This document shows positions 31,568 to 39,319 of a DNA stretch of 43,838 bases, in pieces. Within the stretch, counting starts at the first letter, position 1. Each line of letters opens with the position of its first letter. The notes under the pieces were generated by a model. It worked only from the letters and a program-made list of their open reading frames with translations. It ran no database searches and was not told where the DNA came from. Origin of the DNA: an uncultured Deferribacteraceae bacterium (GTDB taxonomy: Bacteria; Chrysiogenota; Deferribacteres; CAMZNJ01); assembly GCA_947313855.1 (NCBI GenBank), contig CAMZNS010000022.1, forward strand, positions 1 through 43,838, read 5' to 3'. Made by a program: the position numbers and the translations under genes.

Positions 31568-32044
31568 TTATTTGATGCTCCTGAGGAGGCTGACCATTTC
31601 GATGGCGACAACAGCGGCTTCGGCACCTTTGTTGCCTGCTTTGGTTCCTGCCCGTTCGATAGCTTGTTCAATATTTTCTGTTGTGATGATTCCGTTGATA
31701 ATTGGTGTGTCGGTTTTGAGTGCGACGCTTGCGAGTCCTTTGGCAGATTCGGAGGCAACATAGTCGAAGTGTGGCGTTGCACCTCGAATGATGGCTCCGA
31801 GTGCGATAATTGCGTCGTAATTTTGTGTATTTGCTAGTCGTTGTACAACGATTGGTGTTTCGAATGCCCCTGGTACTTTGTAGTGCTGTATATTTTTTGT
31901 ATCCACGCTGTGTCTTGTTAGTGCGTCCACGCATCCGTTTGTGAGCGAGTTGACGATAAAGTCGTTGAATCGGGAGGATACGATGGCGATTTTCATCCCT
32001 TCGCCGTTGAAGAGTCCTTCGTGTGTGGAGATATTTTGGTTCAT
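31568..32044 (-). CDS. ribH: 6,7-dimethyl-8-ribityllumazine synthase
   Basis: 158 aa. Condenses 5-amino-6-ribitylaminouracil with dihydroxybutanone phosphate, the step before riboflavin synthase. Motifs: [35 protein letters not shown] with the catalytic His, and [11 protein letters not shown]. The C-terminus [18 protein letters not shown] is typical. Between ribBA and nusB in the riboflavin operon. Confidence 0.97.
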   Translation of the reverse strand: MNQNISTHEGLFNGEGMKIAIVSSRFNDFIVNSLTNGCVDALTRHSVDTKNIQHYKVPGAFETPIVVQRLANTQNYDAIIALGAIIRGATPHFDYVASESAKGLASVALKTDTPIINGIITTENIEQAIERAGTKAGNKGAEAAVVAIEMVSLLRSIK

Positions 32045-32068
32045 TGTTTGTGTTCCTCGGTTATTTTG

Positions 32069-33286
32069 TTAAGTTGGTTTGTTTATTTTGTGTCCGTTAT
32101 TTTTTTTTGTATTAAGGTATCGTTCGTTGTGTTTGTTGAAAGTTGGTTGTAGTTCGAGGGTGCTTTCGATATGTACACCATATTTTGTGAGCATCTGTAT
32201 TTTGTGTGGGTTGTTTGTGATTAGTTGTACGGATTTTACGCCTAGTGTATGGAGTATGTTTGCTTGTAGGGAGTAATCACGTTGGTCTTTGTTGAACCCT
32301 AGTTTTTCGTTAGCTTGGTATGTATCCAGCCCTTTTTCTTGTAATTCGTATGCTTTTAGTTTGTTGATTATACCTATTCTGCGTCCTTCTTGCAATTGAT
32401 AAATTATAAGACCTGCACCTTTTTCGTTGATTATTGTCATGGCTTTGTGTAGTTGTTCTTGGCAGTCGCACCTGCAGCTACCGAAAACGTCTCCGGTCAT
32501 GCATTGGGAGTGGACTCTGACAGGGATATTTTTTGCGTTATGTAGTTGTTGTGTGGTTCCTTTGTAGAGTACGAGGCATTCTTCGTCGGTGTATTTGTGT
32601 GAGTACGCGAGTATTTTGAAGTTGCCGAAAGTGGTTGGCAGGATTGTGTCTGCTTCTAGGGTGGCGAATGTGTGGTGTTTTATTTTGTATGATTTGATGG
32701 CGTCGACGGATATTATTTTTAGGTTGTGTTGTTGCGCGAATTTGATGAGTTCGGGTTTGCGTGCCATTGTTCCGTCGGCGTTCATTATTTCGCAGATTAC
32801 ACCTGACGGGTTTAGTCCGGCAATGATTGCTAGGTCGACGGATCCTTCGGTTTGTCCGCCTCTTGTGAGTACTCCGCCATTTTGTGCACGTAGTGGGAAG
32901 ATGTGTCCGGGTGTTGCGATTTGGTTTGGAGTGGCGTCTTTGTGAATGGCTGTGAGAATGGTGTGTGATCGGTCATGGCTTGAGATGCCTGTTGTTACCC
33001 CTTCAGCGGCTTCAATGGAGTATGTGAAGGGTGTTTGGAATTTGGAGTTGTTGTCGCCAATGCTCATCATGGGTAGTCCGAGTTGTTGAACTTGTTTGTC
33101 GGTTAGTGTTAGGCAAACAAGTCCTCGTCCGTGTGTTACCATGAAGTTGATGGTGTCGGGTGTTGCGAATTCGGCGGCACATACGAGATCCCCTTCGTTT
33201 TCTCTATCTTCGTCGTCCACCATGATGATCATGTTCCCTTTGCGAAGTTCGTTGGCGGCGTCTTCCACTGAGCATATGTATGACAT
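32069..33286 (-). CDS. ribBA: RibBA: dihydroxybutanone-phosphate synthase / GTP cyclohydrolase II
   Basis: 405 aa bifunctional enzyme feeding both precursors of lumazine. The N-terminal RibB half has [16 protein letters not shown] and [14 protein letters not shown]; the C-terminal RibA half has the zinc cysteines in [16 protein letters not shown] and [18 protein letters not shown]. In line with ribE (43-bp gap) and ribH. Confidence 0.97.
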   Translation of the reverse strand: MSYICSVEDAANELRKGNMIIMVDDEDRENEGDLVCAAEFATPDTINFMVTHGRGLVCLTLTDKQVQQLGLPMMSIGDNNSKFQTPFTYSIEAAEGVTTGISSHDRSHTILTAIHKDATPNQIATPGHIFPLRAQNGGVLTRGGQTEGSVDLAIIAGLNPSGVICEIMNADGTMARKPELIKFAQQHNLKIISVDAIKSYKIKHHTFATLEADTILPTTFGNFKILAYSHKYTDEECLVLYKGTTQQLHNAKNIPVRVHSQCMTGDVFGSCRCDCQEQLHKAMTIINEKGAGLIIYQLQEGRRIGIINKLKAYELQEKGLDTYQANEKLGFNKDQRDYSLQANILHTLGVKSVQLITNNPHKIQMLTKYGVHIESTLELQPTFNKHNERYLNTKKNNGHKINKPT

Positions 33287-33329
33287 GGGTTGGTTCTCCG
33301 AGTAGTGTTTGTTTTTTTGCAGTAGTTTG

Positions 33330-34001
33330 TTAGAGTAGGTTAATTAGTTCTGCGATGTTTTGTTTGCTGTTGTTGTTTTTGGTGGTATCCATCAGTGTTG
33401 CCATATGTTTTTCAGCATACCTTGCGATAATGTCTGTTTCGATGTTGACCTTTTGTTCTGTTGAGATATTTTCGAGGGTGGTGTTAGCGAGTGTGTGCGG
33501 TATGACAACAACTTCGAAGGTGCTGTGTGCGACCATGGTAACGGTGAGCGATATGCCGTCTATGGCGATGGAGCCTTTTTCGACGATGTATTTTGCGAAT
33601 TCGCCATGTTTGAGTGTAAAGCGTAGTGTTTGGCTTCCCCCTGCATTTACCTTGCTGACTAGATGTGCTGTTGTGTCGATATGTCCTGCGACAAGGTGTC
33701 CTCCGAGTCGTGTTTGCAGTGTGAGTGCTCGTTCGAGGTTGACCTTGCTACCAGTTTGCATATCTTTGTCGCCTAGTGTTGTTCGTTGCAGTGTTTCGTG
33801 TGCTGCGTGAGCGTTGAATCCGTGTTGCGTCATGTTGGTGACGGTGAGGCAGATACCGTTAACGCTGATGGAGTCCCCTATTTTTGTGTCATTAAGAACA
33901 GTGGAGCAGCTGATAAAAACTTCAGCGTTCCCGTTATGTCCTTGTCCCCTTTTGGAGATTCGGCTCAGGGTTCCACGTTCCTCTATGATACCAGTAAACA
34001 A
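33330..34001 (-). CDS. ribE: Riboflavin synthase, alpha chain
   Basis: 223 aa. Starts with the family signature MFTGIIEERG and contains two lumazine-binding repeats, each with a GDSISVNGICLTV / KGSIAIDGISLTV core. LGGHLVAGHIDTTA is the first-repeat active-site strand. Dismutates two lumazines to riboflavin. Between ribD and ribBA. Confidence 0.97.
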   Translation of the reverse strand: MFTGIIEERGTLSRISKRGQGHNGNAEVFISCSTVLNDTKIGDSISVNGICLTVTNMTQHGFNAHAAHETLQRTTLGDKDMQTGSKVNLERALTLQTRLGGHLVAGHIDTTAHLVSKVNAGGSQTLRFTLKHGEFAKYIVEKGSIAIDGISLTVTMVAHSTFEVVVIPHTLANTTLENISTEQKVNIETDIIARYAEKHMATLMDTTKNNNSKQNIAELINLL

Positions 34002-34073
34002 AGTCTTCCCTCCGTGAGCACAGATTTCCGCAATTATATCACAACCACACGTTTCAGGCTAGAGATAAAATTT

Positions 34074-35435
34074 TCAGGTACGAAAAACGTTAAATTCTAG
34101 TAGTGTGTCGTCCCCTATTTGTCGTGAGTGTTTGAGTTGGAGTGTGGTGGCGTTGCCTAGTGTGATGCCCTGTGGTGGCTGTGGTGATTGTGGTGATTGT
34201 GGTGATTGTGGTGGCTGTGGTATTTGTAGAGCGTTTGTGCCACCGAATATTAGTTTTGGTGCGATAAACATGTGAATAGCGTCGATGTGGTTTTCGTGGA
34301 GCATCGCCGACGTTAGTGTTGCTCCTGCCTCGAGCATAACATTGTTGAAGCCTAGTTTGTGAATGGTTTGTAGCATGTGCAAAAGGTTTAGGCGAGGTGT
34401 GTGGGTGTCTGCCTTGGTGTCCACTGTGATGACGGCGATTCTGCTACTTAGGTTGTTGAGTTTTTGTACTTGTGGTGCGTTTTGCGGTTCCCCAGTGAGG
34501 ATGTACAGCATGTCGGTGCCGTCACCATTACCACTACCATCCCGTTGCGACGCGTACCGTTGCACAACCCTGCTACTCAGCGGTGTTCGACAGTGTGTAT
34601 CGGCAATGATTACGCTAGGGTTGCGGTGTTGATTAGGAGTTGTCGTAGTATGTAGTCGTGTGTCCAGTATGCTATCGTCGGCTAGGATAGACCCTATTCC
34701 TGTTAGAATGGCGTCGGCACCGTGTCGAAGGGCGTGAACGTGTTCTCGAGCAGGCAGCCCTGTTATCCACTTCGACGTGCCAAACGAGTCGGCGGTGTAT
34801 CCGTCCAGGGTTTGGGCGATTTTGGCAAAAATGTACGGTGTCTGCGTCGCAATCCCCTTGGCAAAAGGTGCCAGCAGGGTCGTAGCACTCTCAGCCATCA
34901 CACCGACGGTAACATGAATCCCATGGTTGCGGAGAAGCTCTATGCCACGACCAGAGTGCAGAGGGTTAGGGTCGAGAATAGCAACGTAAACACGTTTGAT
35001 GCCACTTGAGAGAATAATATGGGTGCAGGGGGGGGTACGTCCGTGAGTGGAGCATGGCTCTAGGGTGATGAATAGTTCGCCACCAGCAGGGAGAGTGGTG
35101 TTGGTTGCGTCGGTGATGTTGGTTGCGTCGGTGGTGTTGGTTGCGTCGGTGGTGTTGGTTGCGTCGGTGGTTTCTGCAAGGCGATTAAGGGCGGAACCGA
35201 TGGCAAGACGCTCAGCATGAAGACCACCGCAACGCTGATGTGCCTCCAAGGCGATAACCTTGCCGTCAACAACAACAGCTGCCCCAACGCAAGGGTTCGG
35301 CGAAACAGTTCCACGATATTTGTATGCCTCAGCGATGCAGCGTGCCATGATGTGTTCTTCGCGGGACAGAGTGCTCGCCGTGCCTGCTGTGCTCACCGTG
35401 CTAATATGGTTGAAAAGTTGTGGCAAAACTACCAT
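34074..35435 (-). CDS. ribD: RibD: pyrimidine deaminase/reductase of riboflavin synthesis
   Basis: About 453 aa from ATG 35435. The N-terminal deaminase has PNPCVGAAVV, zinc ligand His in LHAERLAIG and PCSTHGRTPPC; the C-terminal DHFR-like reductase has IFAKIAQTLDGYTA and SKWITG, and MLEAGATLTSAML. The ORF track runs to a TTG at 35489 inside plsY; ATG 35435 lies 22 bp past the plsY stop, with no good Shine-Dalgarno, so the start is uncertain. Two in-frame repeats: an 18-bp Thr-Asp-Ala-Thr-Asn repeat just before the zinc PC..C motif and a 9-bp Gln-Ser-Pro repeat near the C-terminus. Confidence 0.94.
   Translation of the reverse strand: MVVLPQLFNHISTVSTAGTASTLSREEHIMARCIAEAYKYRGTVSPNPCVGAAVVVDGKVIALEAHQRCGGLHAERLAIGSALNRLAETTDATNTTDATNTTDATNITDATNTTLPAGGELFITLEPCSTHGRTPPCTHIILSSGIKRVYVAILDPNPLHSGRGIELLRNHGIHVTVGVMAESATTLLAPFAKGIATQTPYIFAKIAQTLDGYTADSFGTSKWITGLPAREHVHALRHGADAILTGIGSILADDSILDTRLHTTTTPNQHRNPSVIIADTHCRTPLSSRVVQRYASQRDGSGNGDGTDMLYILTGEPQNAPQVQKLNNLSSRIAVITVDTKADTHTPRLNLLHMLQTIHKLGFNNVMLEAGATLTSAMLHENHIDAIHMFIAPKLIFGGTNALQIPQPPQSPQSPQSPQPPQGITLGNATTLQLKHSRQIGDDTLLEFNVFRT
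34174..34227. repeat. Six 9-bp units coding Gln-Pro/Ser-Pro near the RibD C-terminus
   Basis: Units GGTGATTGT, GGTGGCTGT and GGTATTTGT in tandem, read on the minus strand as Gln-Ser-Pro, Gln-Pro-Pro and Gln-Ile-Pro. Confidence 0.93.
35098..35172. repeat. Four 18-bp units in the RibD deaminase domain
   Basis: GTGTTGGTTGCGTCGGTG-type units code Thr-Asp-Ala-Thr-Asn-Thr on the minus strand, inserted between HAERLAIG and the zinc-binding PCSTHG segment. Confidence 0.93.
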
Positions 35436-35457
35436 GGGCGAATTCAATGCACGCCCC

Positions 35458-36066
35458 CTACTTACGCATGATGAACGAAACAATCTCAACCTGAGGCTCT
35501 GTTCCAGCCTTAATGCGTTTCATATTTGTCCGATGGTTGTAGATAACAAATCCAGCCAACACGATTACCAAAATACGTACTGTCCAGTGGTAATCCATCA
35601 CTAACGCAGCAAAGACCATACTTAAGGCTGCTGTAATGGATGAAATGGACACGGTTTTCTTGATAACAAGGGACACAGCAAACCCCAGTATGCCAAATAG
35701 TGCGGCCATGGGGAATAGTGCTAACGCAATACCCACACCGGTAGCAACACCCTTCCCGCCACGAAAATACAGGAATATGCTGTAAACATGACCAACAAGA
35801 AGCATGATAGCACTTGCCATAATTAGCATACCGTTGTCAGTAAGATTACGTAGGGCAATAATGGTCATGAACCCTTTCAGCAGGTCGAAGCCGAAAACAT
35901 AAATAAACCCTTTGAAGCCTAAAACGCGGGAAACATTGGTTGCACCGGAGCTACCACTCCCGATAGTGCGAATATCTATTCCGCGTGATAGTTTTACGAG
36001 GACATAGCCGAATGGTAAAGCACCAATCAGATAGGATATGCCCATAACGAGAATATAAGATAGCAT
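35458..36066 (-). CDS. plsY: Glycerol-3-phosphate acyltransferase PlsY
   Basis: About 202 aa. Multi-pass inner-membrane enzyme that acylates glycerol 3-phosphate from acyl-phosphate, first step of phospholipid synthesis. Motifs: IDIRTIGSGSSGATNVSRVLG and the FRGGKGVATG loop. The ORF track starts at 36099, but ATG 36066 has GGGAG upstream and begins exactly at the first membrane helix, so I prefer it. Follows pgsA and precedes ribD. Confidence 0.94.
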   Translation of the reverse strand: MLSYILVMGISYLIGALPFGYVLVKLSRGIDIRTIGSGSSGATNVSRVLGFKGFIYVFGFDLLKGFMTIIALRNLTDNGMLIMASAIMLLVGHVYSIFLYFRGGKGVATGVGIALALFPMAALFGILGFAVSLVIKKTVSISSITAALSMVFAALVMDYHWTVRILVIVLAGFVIYNHRTNMKRIKAGTEPQVEIVSFIMRK

Positions 36067-36131
36067 AGTTTGTGCTCCCAGTATTCGGGGGTACGCCAAA
36101 ACGGATGCCCTGAATACGGATTAAGTTGTTT

Positions 36132-36773
36132 TTATTGATGTTGATCTTTCATTGCGAGGTACTGCACACAGTATGTGTAGAACGAGTACCATGCAACAAC
36201 AATAGCGGCGTAAAGCAGGATGGTTCCTATGATCATTGTGCTCTGTCCGAAGATGCTAGTGTTGATAATCACAAGTCCGATACCGGTCATTTGCAGAGTT
36301 GTTTTCACCTTCCCCCAGATGTTTGCGGGCATGATTACGCCTTTGCTAGATGCCAAGTCACGAACAACGGATATGGAGAGGTCTCGTGCAAGTAGTAGTG
36401 CAAACACCCAGAACCCGACTGAGCCGATGGATAGGAGTGCGGCTAAGGTGATGAATACCAGCAATTTGTCGGCTATGTGGTCGGTTACTTTGCCGAAGTC
36501 GGTAATGAGTCCGCGTTTGCGAGCGATGTATCCGTCAACGAAGTCGCTAATGGCAGCGATTGCGAATAGTCCGAATGCTAGATAGGTTAGGAATTCTTTC
36601 TGCCATAATATTAGGCATCCGATGGGTATTACTGATAATGCTCTAAGTACTGCTATTTGGTTTGGTAGGTTTAGGTTTTTGAATAGTACAACGAGGGGGC
36701 TGAGTAGGTTTTTGATTCCTTGTACGGAGATTCCTTTGATTAGCGACACCGGCGTAGTTATTATTCTTTTCAT
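36132..36773 (-). CDS. pgsA: CDP-diacylglycerol-glycerol-3-phosphate phosphatidyltransferase-like protein
   Basis: About 213 aa. The CDP-alcohol phosphotransferase signature is present: SDFVDGYIARKRGLITDFGKVTDHIADK condensed as DG..AR, 8 residues, G, then two Asp. Several membrane helices follow. Makes phosphatidylglycerol phosphate; family members with other alcohols cannot be excluded, though the neighbour plsY fits lipid synthesis. ATG 36773 has AAAAAGGAGC; the longer ORF start at 36797 is less likely. Confidence 0.9.
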   Translation of the reverse strand: MKRIITTPVSLIKGISVQGIKNLLSPLVVLFKNLNLPNQIAVLRALSVIPIGCLILWQKEFLTYLAFGLFAIAAISDFVDGYIARKRGLITDFGKVTDHIADKLLVFITLAALLSIGSVGFWVFALLLARDLSISVVRDLASSKGVIMPANIWGKVKTTLQMTGIGLVIINTSIFGQSTMIIGTILLYAAIVVAWYSFYTYCVQYLAMKDQHQ

Positions 36774-36851
36774 AATAGCTCCTTTTTTGAGAGACACAAG
36801 TATTTATAAGTATTTATTTGTCATGGGTATTTTTAGGGGTGTCGTATTTTT

Positions 36852-37328
36852 TTAGTAAGAGACTTCTAGTATTTCGTAGTAAAATTCTCCTGAGGGTGCT
36901 GTTACGGTAACTTCGTCGCCGATTGTTCTGCCGATTAGGGATTTGGCGATTGGTGAGACGATGGATATTTTTCCGCTACTGAAGTCGGATTCGTATTCGC
37001 CTACAATGGTGTATGTGCGTAGTTCGTCGGTGTCGGCATTTTTGAGTTTGACGGTAGCTCCGAATTCTACTTTGTCGGTATTGTGTCCATCGGTTTCGAT
37101 TACGTCGAAGAGGGTCATTTTGGCTTCGAGGTCGATGATTCGTGTTTCGAGTAGAGCTTGTTGTTCTTTTGCGGAGTGGTATTCGGCGTTTTCGCTGAGG
37201 TCGCCATGAGCTCTTGCCACCTTGATTGCTTCACCGATTTCGCGTCTATCTATTCGTTTCATCCTTTCCAGGTCGGATTTTGCTTTTTCGAACCCTTTGG
37301 GTGTAATGGGAATTCGTCGATTTGCCAT
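36852..37328 (-). CDS. greA: Transcription elongation factor GreA
   Basis: 158 aa. An N-terminal coiled-coil (ITPKGFEKAKSDLERMKRI, ARAHGDLSENAEYHSAKEQQALLETRI with the tip acids) and the C-terminal FKBP-like domain (KISIVSPIAKSLIGRTIGDEVTVTAP). Stimulates RNA cleavage by backtracked RNA polymerase. Starts 9 bp after the xseA stop without a strong ribosome binding site, so likely coupled. Confidence 0.97.
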   Translation of the reverse strand: MANRRIPITPKGFEKAKSDLERMKRIDRREIGEAIKVARAHGDLSENAEYHSAKEQQALLETRIIDLEAKMTLFDVIETDGHNTDKVEFGATVKLKNADTDELRTYTIVGEYESDFSSGKISIVSPIAKSLIGRTIGDEVTVTAPSGEFYYEILEVSY

Positions 37329-37336
37329 GGGGTTGT

Positions 37337-38881
37337 TTACTCCTCTTTTTCATCTGTGGCACTTAAAACTTCGGCTTTGAGCCAGCCGGTTTTGAGTTGA
37401 ATATTAACGATAGAGTGTGGTTCGATCGTTGTTAGGTTTTCCACTATGTTTCCTTCATGATACACGATGGAGTACCCTTTTTGCAACAATAATTCCGGAT
37501 TATTATTGATAATAAGTTGTGTATCGCGTGATATCGTCCTTTTGTGGTTATACAGTATGTTATCCATGTATCGCGTTAGTTTCATTGTTTGTTCGTCGAT
37601 ATTCCCTCTGGATATTTGGCATGTTTTGGTGATGAGTGTTGGTGAGCATCTTCGACTAATGTTGTTTAGTTTGTGTTGTAGAGTTTGAGTTCGGTTTATG
37701 ATATTGCGTTTTAAGTTTACGCCCATGTAGTTGAGTATTTGTGTATGGTTTTGGAGTTGTGGTTGGTGCGATCGGACTATTTGTGCATGGTGGTTGAGCT
37801 GATTTTTGTGTTTTGCGATGGTAGTGTTGAGTGCGAGTTTGAGTTGTTTTTCGTAGGCGTCGATATTTCGGGTAAAGCCGTAGTCGATTGAGGAGTAGAC
37901 TTTGGTGAGTAGCATTTCTAGCTCAGCACGGTAGGAGTTGATCTGATGGCTTGACACCATTTGCAGTAGCATGGCGTATGTGTGGTCGAGGTTTTGCCAT
38001 TTATCTTCTAGTCGTCGGGTAATGATGTGTGTGATGGTTTGTTCTATTTCGAGGGATTTGTTGCGTGCATTGGAGTATTCGGTGGCGAGGAGTGTGGCGG
38101 CGTCGGTTGGTGTTGATGCTACAACGTCGGCAACGAGGTCGCATATTGTTTGGTCTCGTTCGTGCCCTATTGCTGAGACAACGGGTGTGTGGCATGCGTG
38201 TATTGCTCGAGCAATGGATTCGCTGTTGAAAACTGCTAGGTCGTCTTGGGATCCCCCTCCCCGCATGACAACAATTGCGTCGTAGTTGTATCCGCGTTGT
38301 TCAAGGCTTTTGGCGGCACGTTGTATCCCTGATGTGATGAGTTGTTCGGCACCCTGTCCTTGTACTGGAACGTTGTAGAGGTCCACTTTGAATATTGCAC
38401 CAGCACTGTTGGCGACCTTAATGAAGTCACCTAATGCGGCACCGTGGGATGATGTTATGAGGGCGATGTGTTTTGGGTATTTGTTTAGTTGTTGTTTTTT
38501 TTGTGAGTCGAAAAGTCCTTCCCTTTCTAGTAAGCGTCGCACCTCTTCGAAGCGTTTGTAGAAGTCGCCGATGCGTTCGTAAACAACACGTCGAGCACGT
38601 AATTGGTAGGTGCTACTAGCTGGGTAGGTATTGAGTTCGCCATGTACGACAACAAGGTCGCCATTTTTGACAGTAATGTTGTTAAGTTGGGCATAGTTTT
38701 TGAACATAACAACATTGATGGTGCTACTGGTGTCTTTGATTGAGAAGTAGAGGTGTCCTGCAGGTGATACGGATCGATTGAGGACTTCCCCCACAACAGC
38801 AACACTCCCTTGGAATAAGGTTGCGATAGCGGAGTTGATGACTTTAGACAATTCGTCAACTTTGTAGACCTTACCATTCAT
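37337..38881 (-). CDS. xseA: Exodeoxyribonuclease VII large subunit
   Basis: 514 aa. N-terminal OB-fold (VAVVGEVLNRSVSPAGHLYFSIKD), catalytic core with ALITSSHGAALGDFIKV, VVMRGGGSQDDLAVFNSE and VVSAIGHERDQTICDLVAD, a long coiled-coil region (about 300-430) and a C-terminal YSIVYHEG segment. Degrades single-stranded DNA with the small subunit XseB, whose gene is not in the window. Between the ftsB-like gene and greA. Confidence 0.97.
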   Translation of the reverse strand: MNGKVYKVDELSKVINSAIATLFQGSVAVVGEVLNRSVSPAGHLYFSIKDTSSTINVVMFKNYAQLNNITVKNGDLVVVHGELNTYPASSTYQLRARRVVYERIGDFYKRFEEVRRLLEREGLFDSQKKQQLNKYPKHIALITSSHGAALGDFIKVANSAGAIFKVDLYNVPVQGQGAEQLITSGIQRAAKSLEQRGYNYDAIVVMRGGGSQDDLAVFNSESIARAIHACHTPVVSAIGHERDQTICDLVADVVASTPTDAATLLATEYSNARNKSLEIEQTITHIITRRLEDKWQNLDHTYAMLLQMVSSHQINSYRAELEMLLTKVYSSIDYGFTRNIDAYEKQLKLALNTTIAKHKNQLNHHAQIVRSHQPQLQNHTQILNYMGVNLKRNIINRTQTLQHKLNNISRRCSPTLITKTCQISRGNIDEQTMKLTRYMDNILYNHKRTISRDTQLIINNNPELLLQKGYSIVYHEGNIVENLTTIEPHSIVNIQLKTGWLKAEVLSATDEKEE

Positions 38882-38923
38882 AATAAAAACCTAGTGTGTT
38901 TGGGAGTAATGTATTGCACCACA

Positions 38924-39313
38924 CTATTGACTATCGCCTAAATTCGTCATACCTGAAGTATTGGCAATCGGTTTGGGTGTTTTGGGTTTGTCGGATGTGC
39001 CTGCAGTTTGTGAAATATTGAGGTAAATGCCGTATTGTTTCTGATTTAGGGGTCGGTTAATGTAAAGTGTTTCATTTGGGGTAGTGAGGTAGAGGTGTGC
39101 TTTGATTAGGTCTTCGGTAATGTTCGTGTTGTTGCGTATTTCGTTGATTTGGATTTCGTAGTTTTCGATACTCGTTAGTAGCATCTCTTGTCTGTGCATG
39201 TACTCTTTGAGTATCGCCTTTTTGTTAATAATATCGATCATCCCGTTGCGTCCAAACAGTAGGATGGAGGATAAAATAAATAAAAATATTAATCCCGAGA
39301 AGGCTATTCGCAT
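38924..39313 (-). CDS. FtsB/DivIC-like septum formation protein
   Basis: 129 aa. One N-terminal transmembrane helix (FSGLIFLFILSSILLF), then GRNGMIDIINKKAI, a coiled-coil about 35-65 and the short LIKAHLYLTTPNETLYI segment that matches the FtsB/DivIC pattern (ending in a P-x-E-x-x-x hydrophobic motif). These proteins link division components FtsL and FtsQ in the inner membrane. ATG preceded by AGGATG; 6-bp gap after recG. A Pro/Lys tail after residue 105 is unusual. Confidence 0.8.
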   Translation of the reverse strand: MRIAFSGLIFLFILSSILLFGRNGMIDIINKKAILKEYMHRQEMLLTSIENYEIQINEIRNNTNITEDLIKAHLYLTTPNETLYINRPLNQKQYGIYLNISQTAGTSDKPKTPKPIANTSGMTNLGDSQ

Positions 39314-39319
39314 ACAAGT

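Noticed and set aside
36067-36131. FMN riboswitch ahead of the riboflavin genes
   Set aside because: The rib genes follow plsY directly, and no RFN-like conserved sequence is seen in the short gaps upstream.
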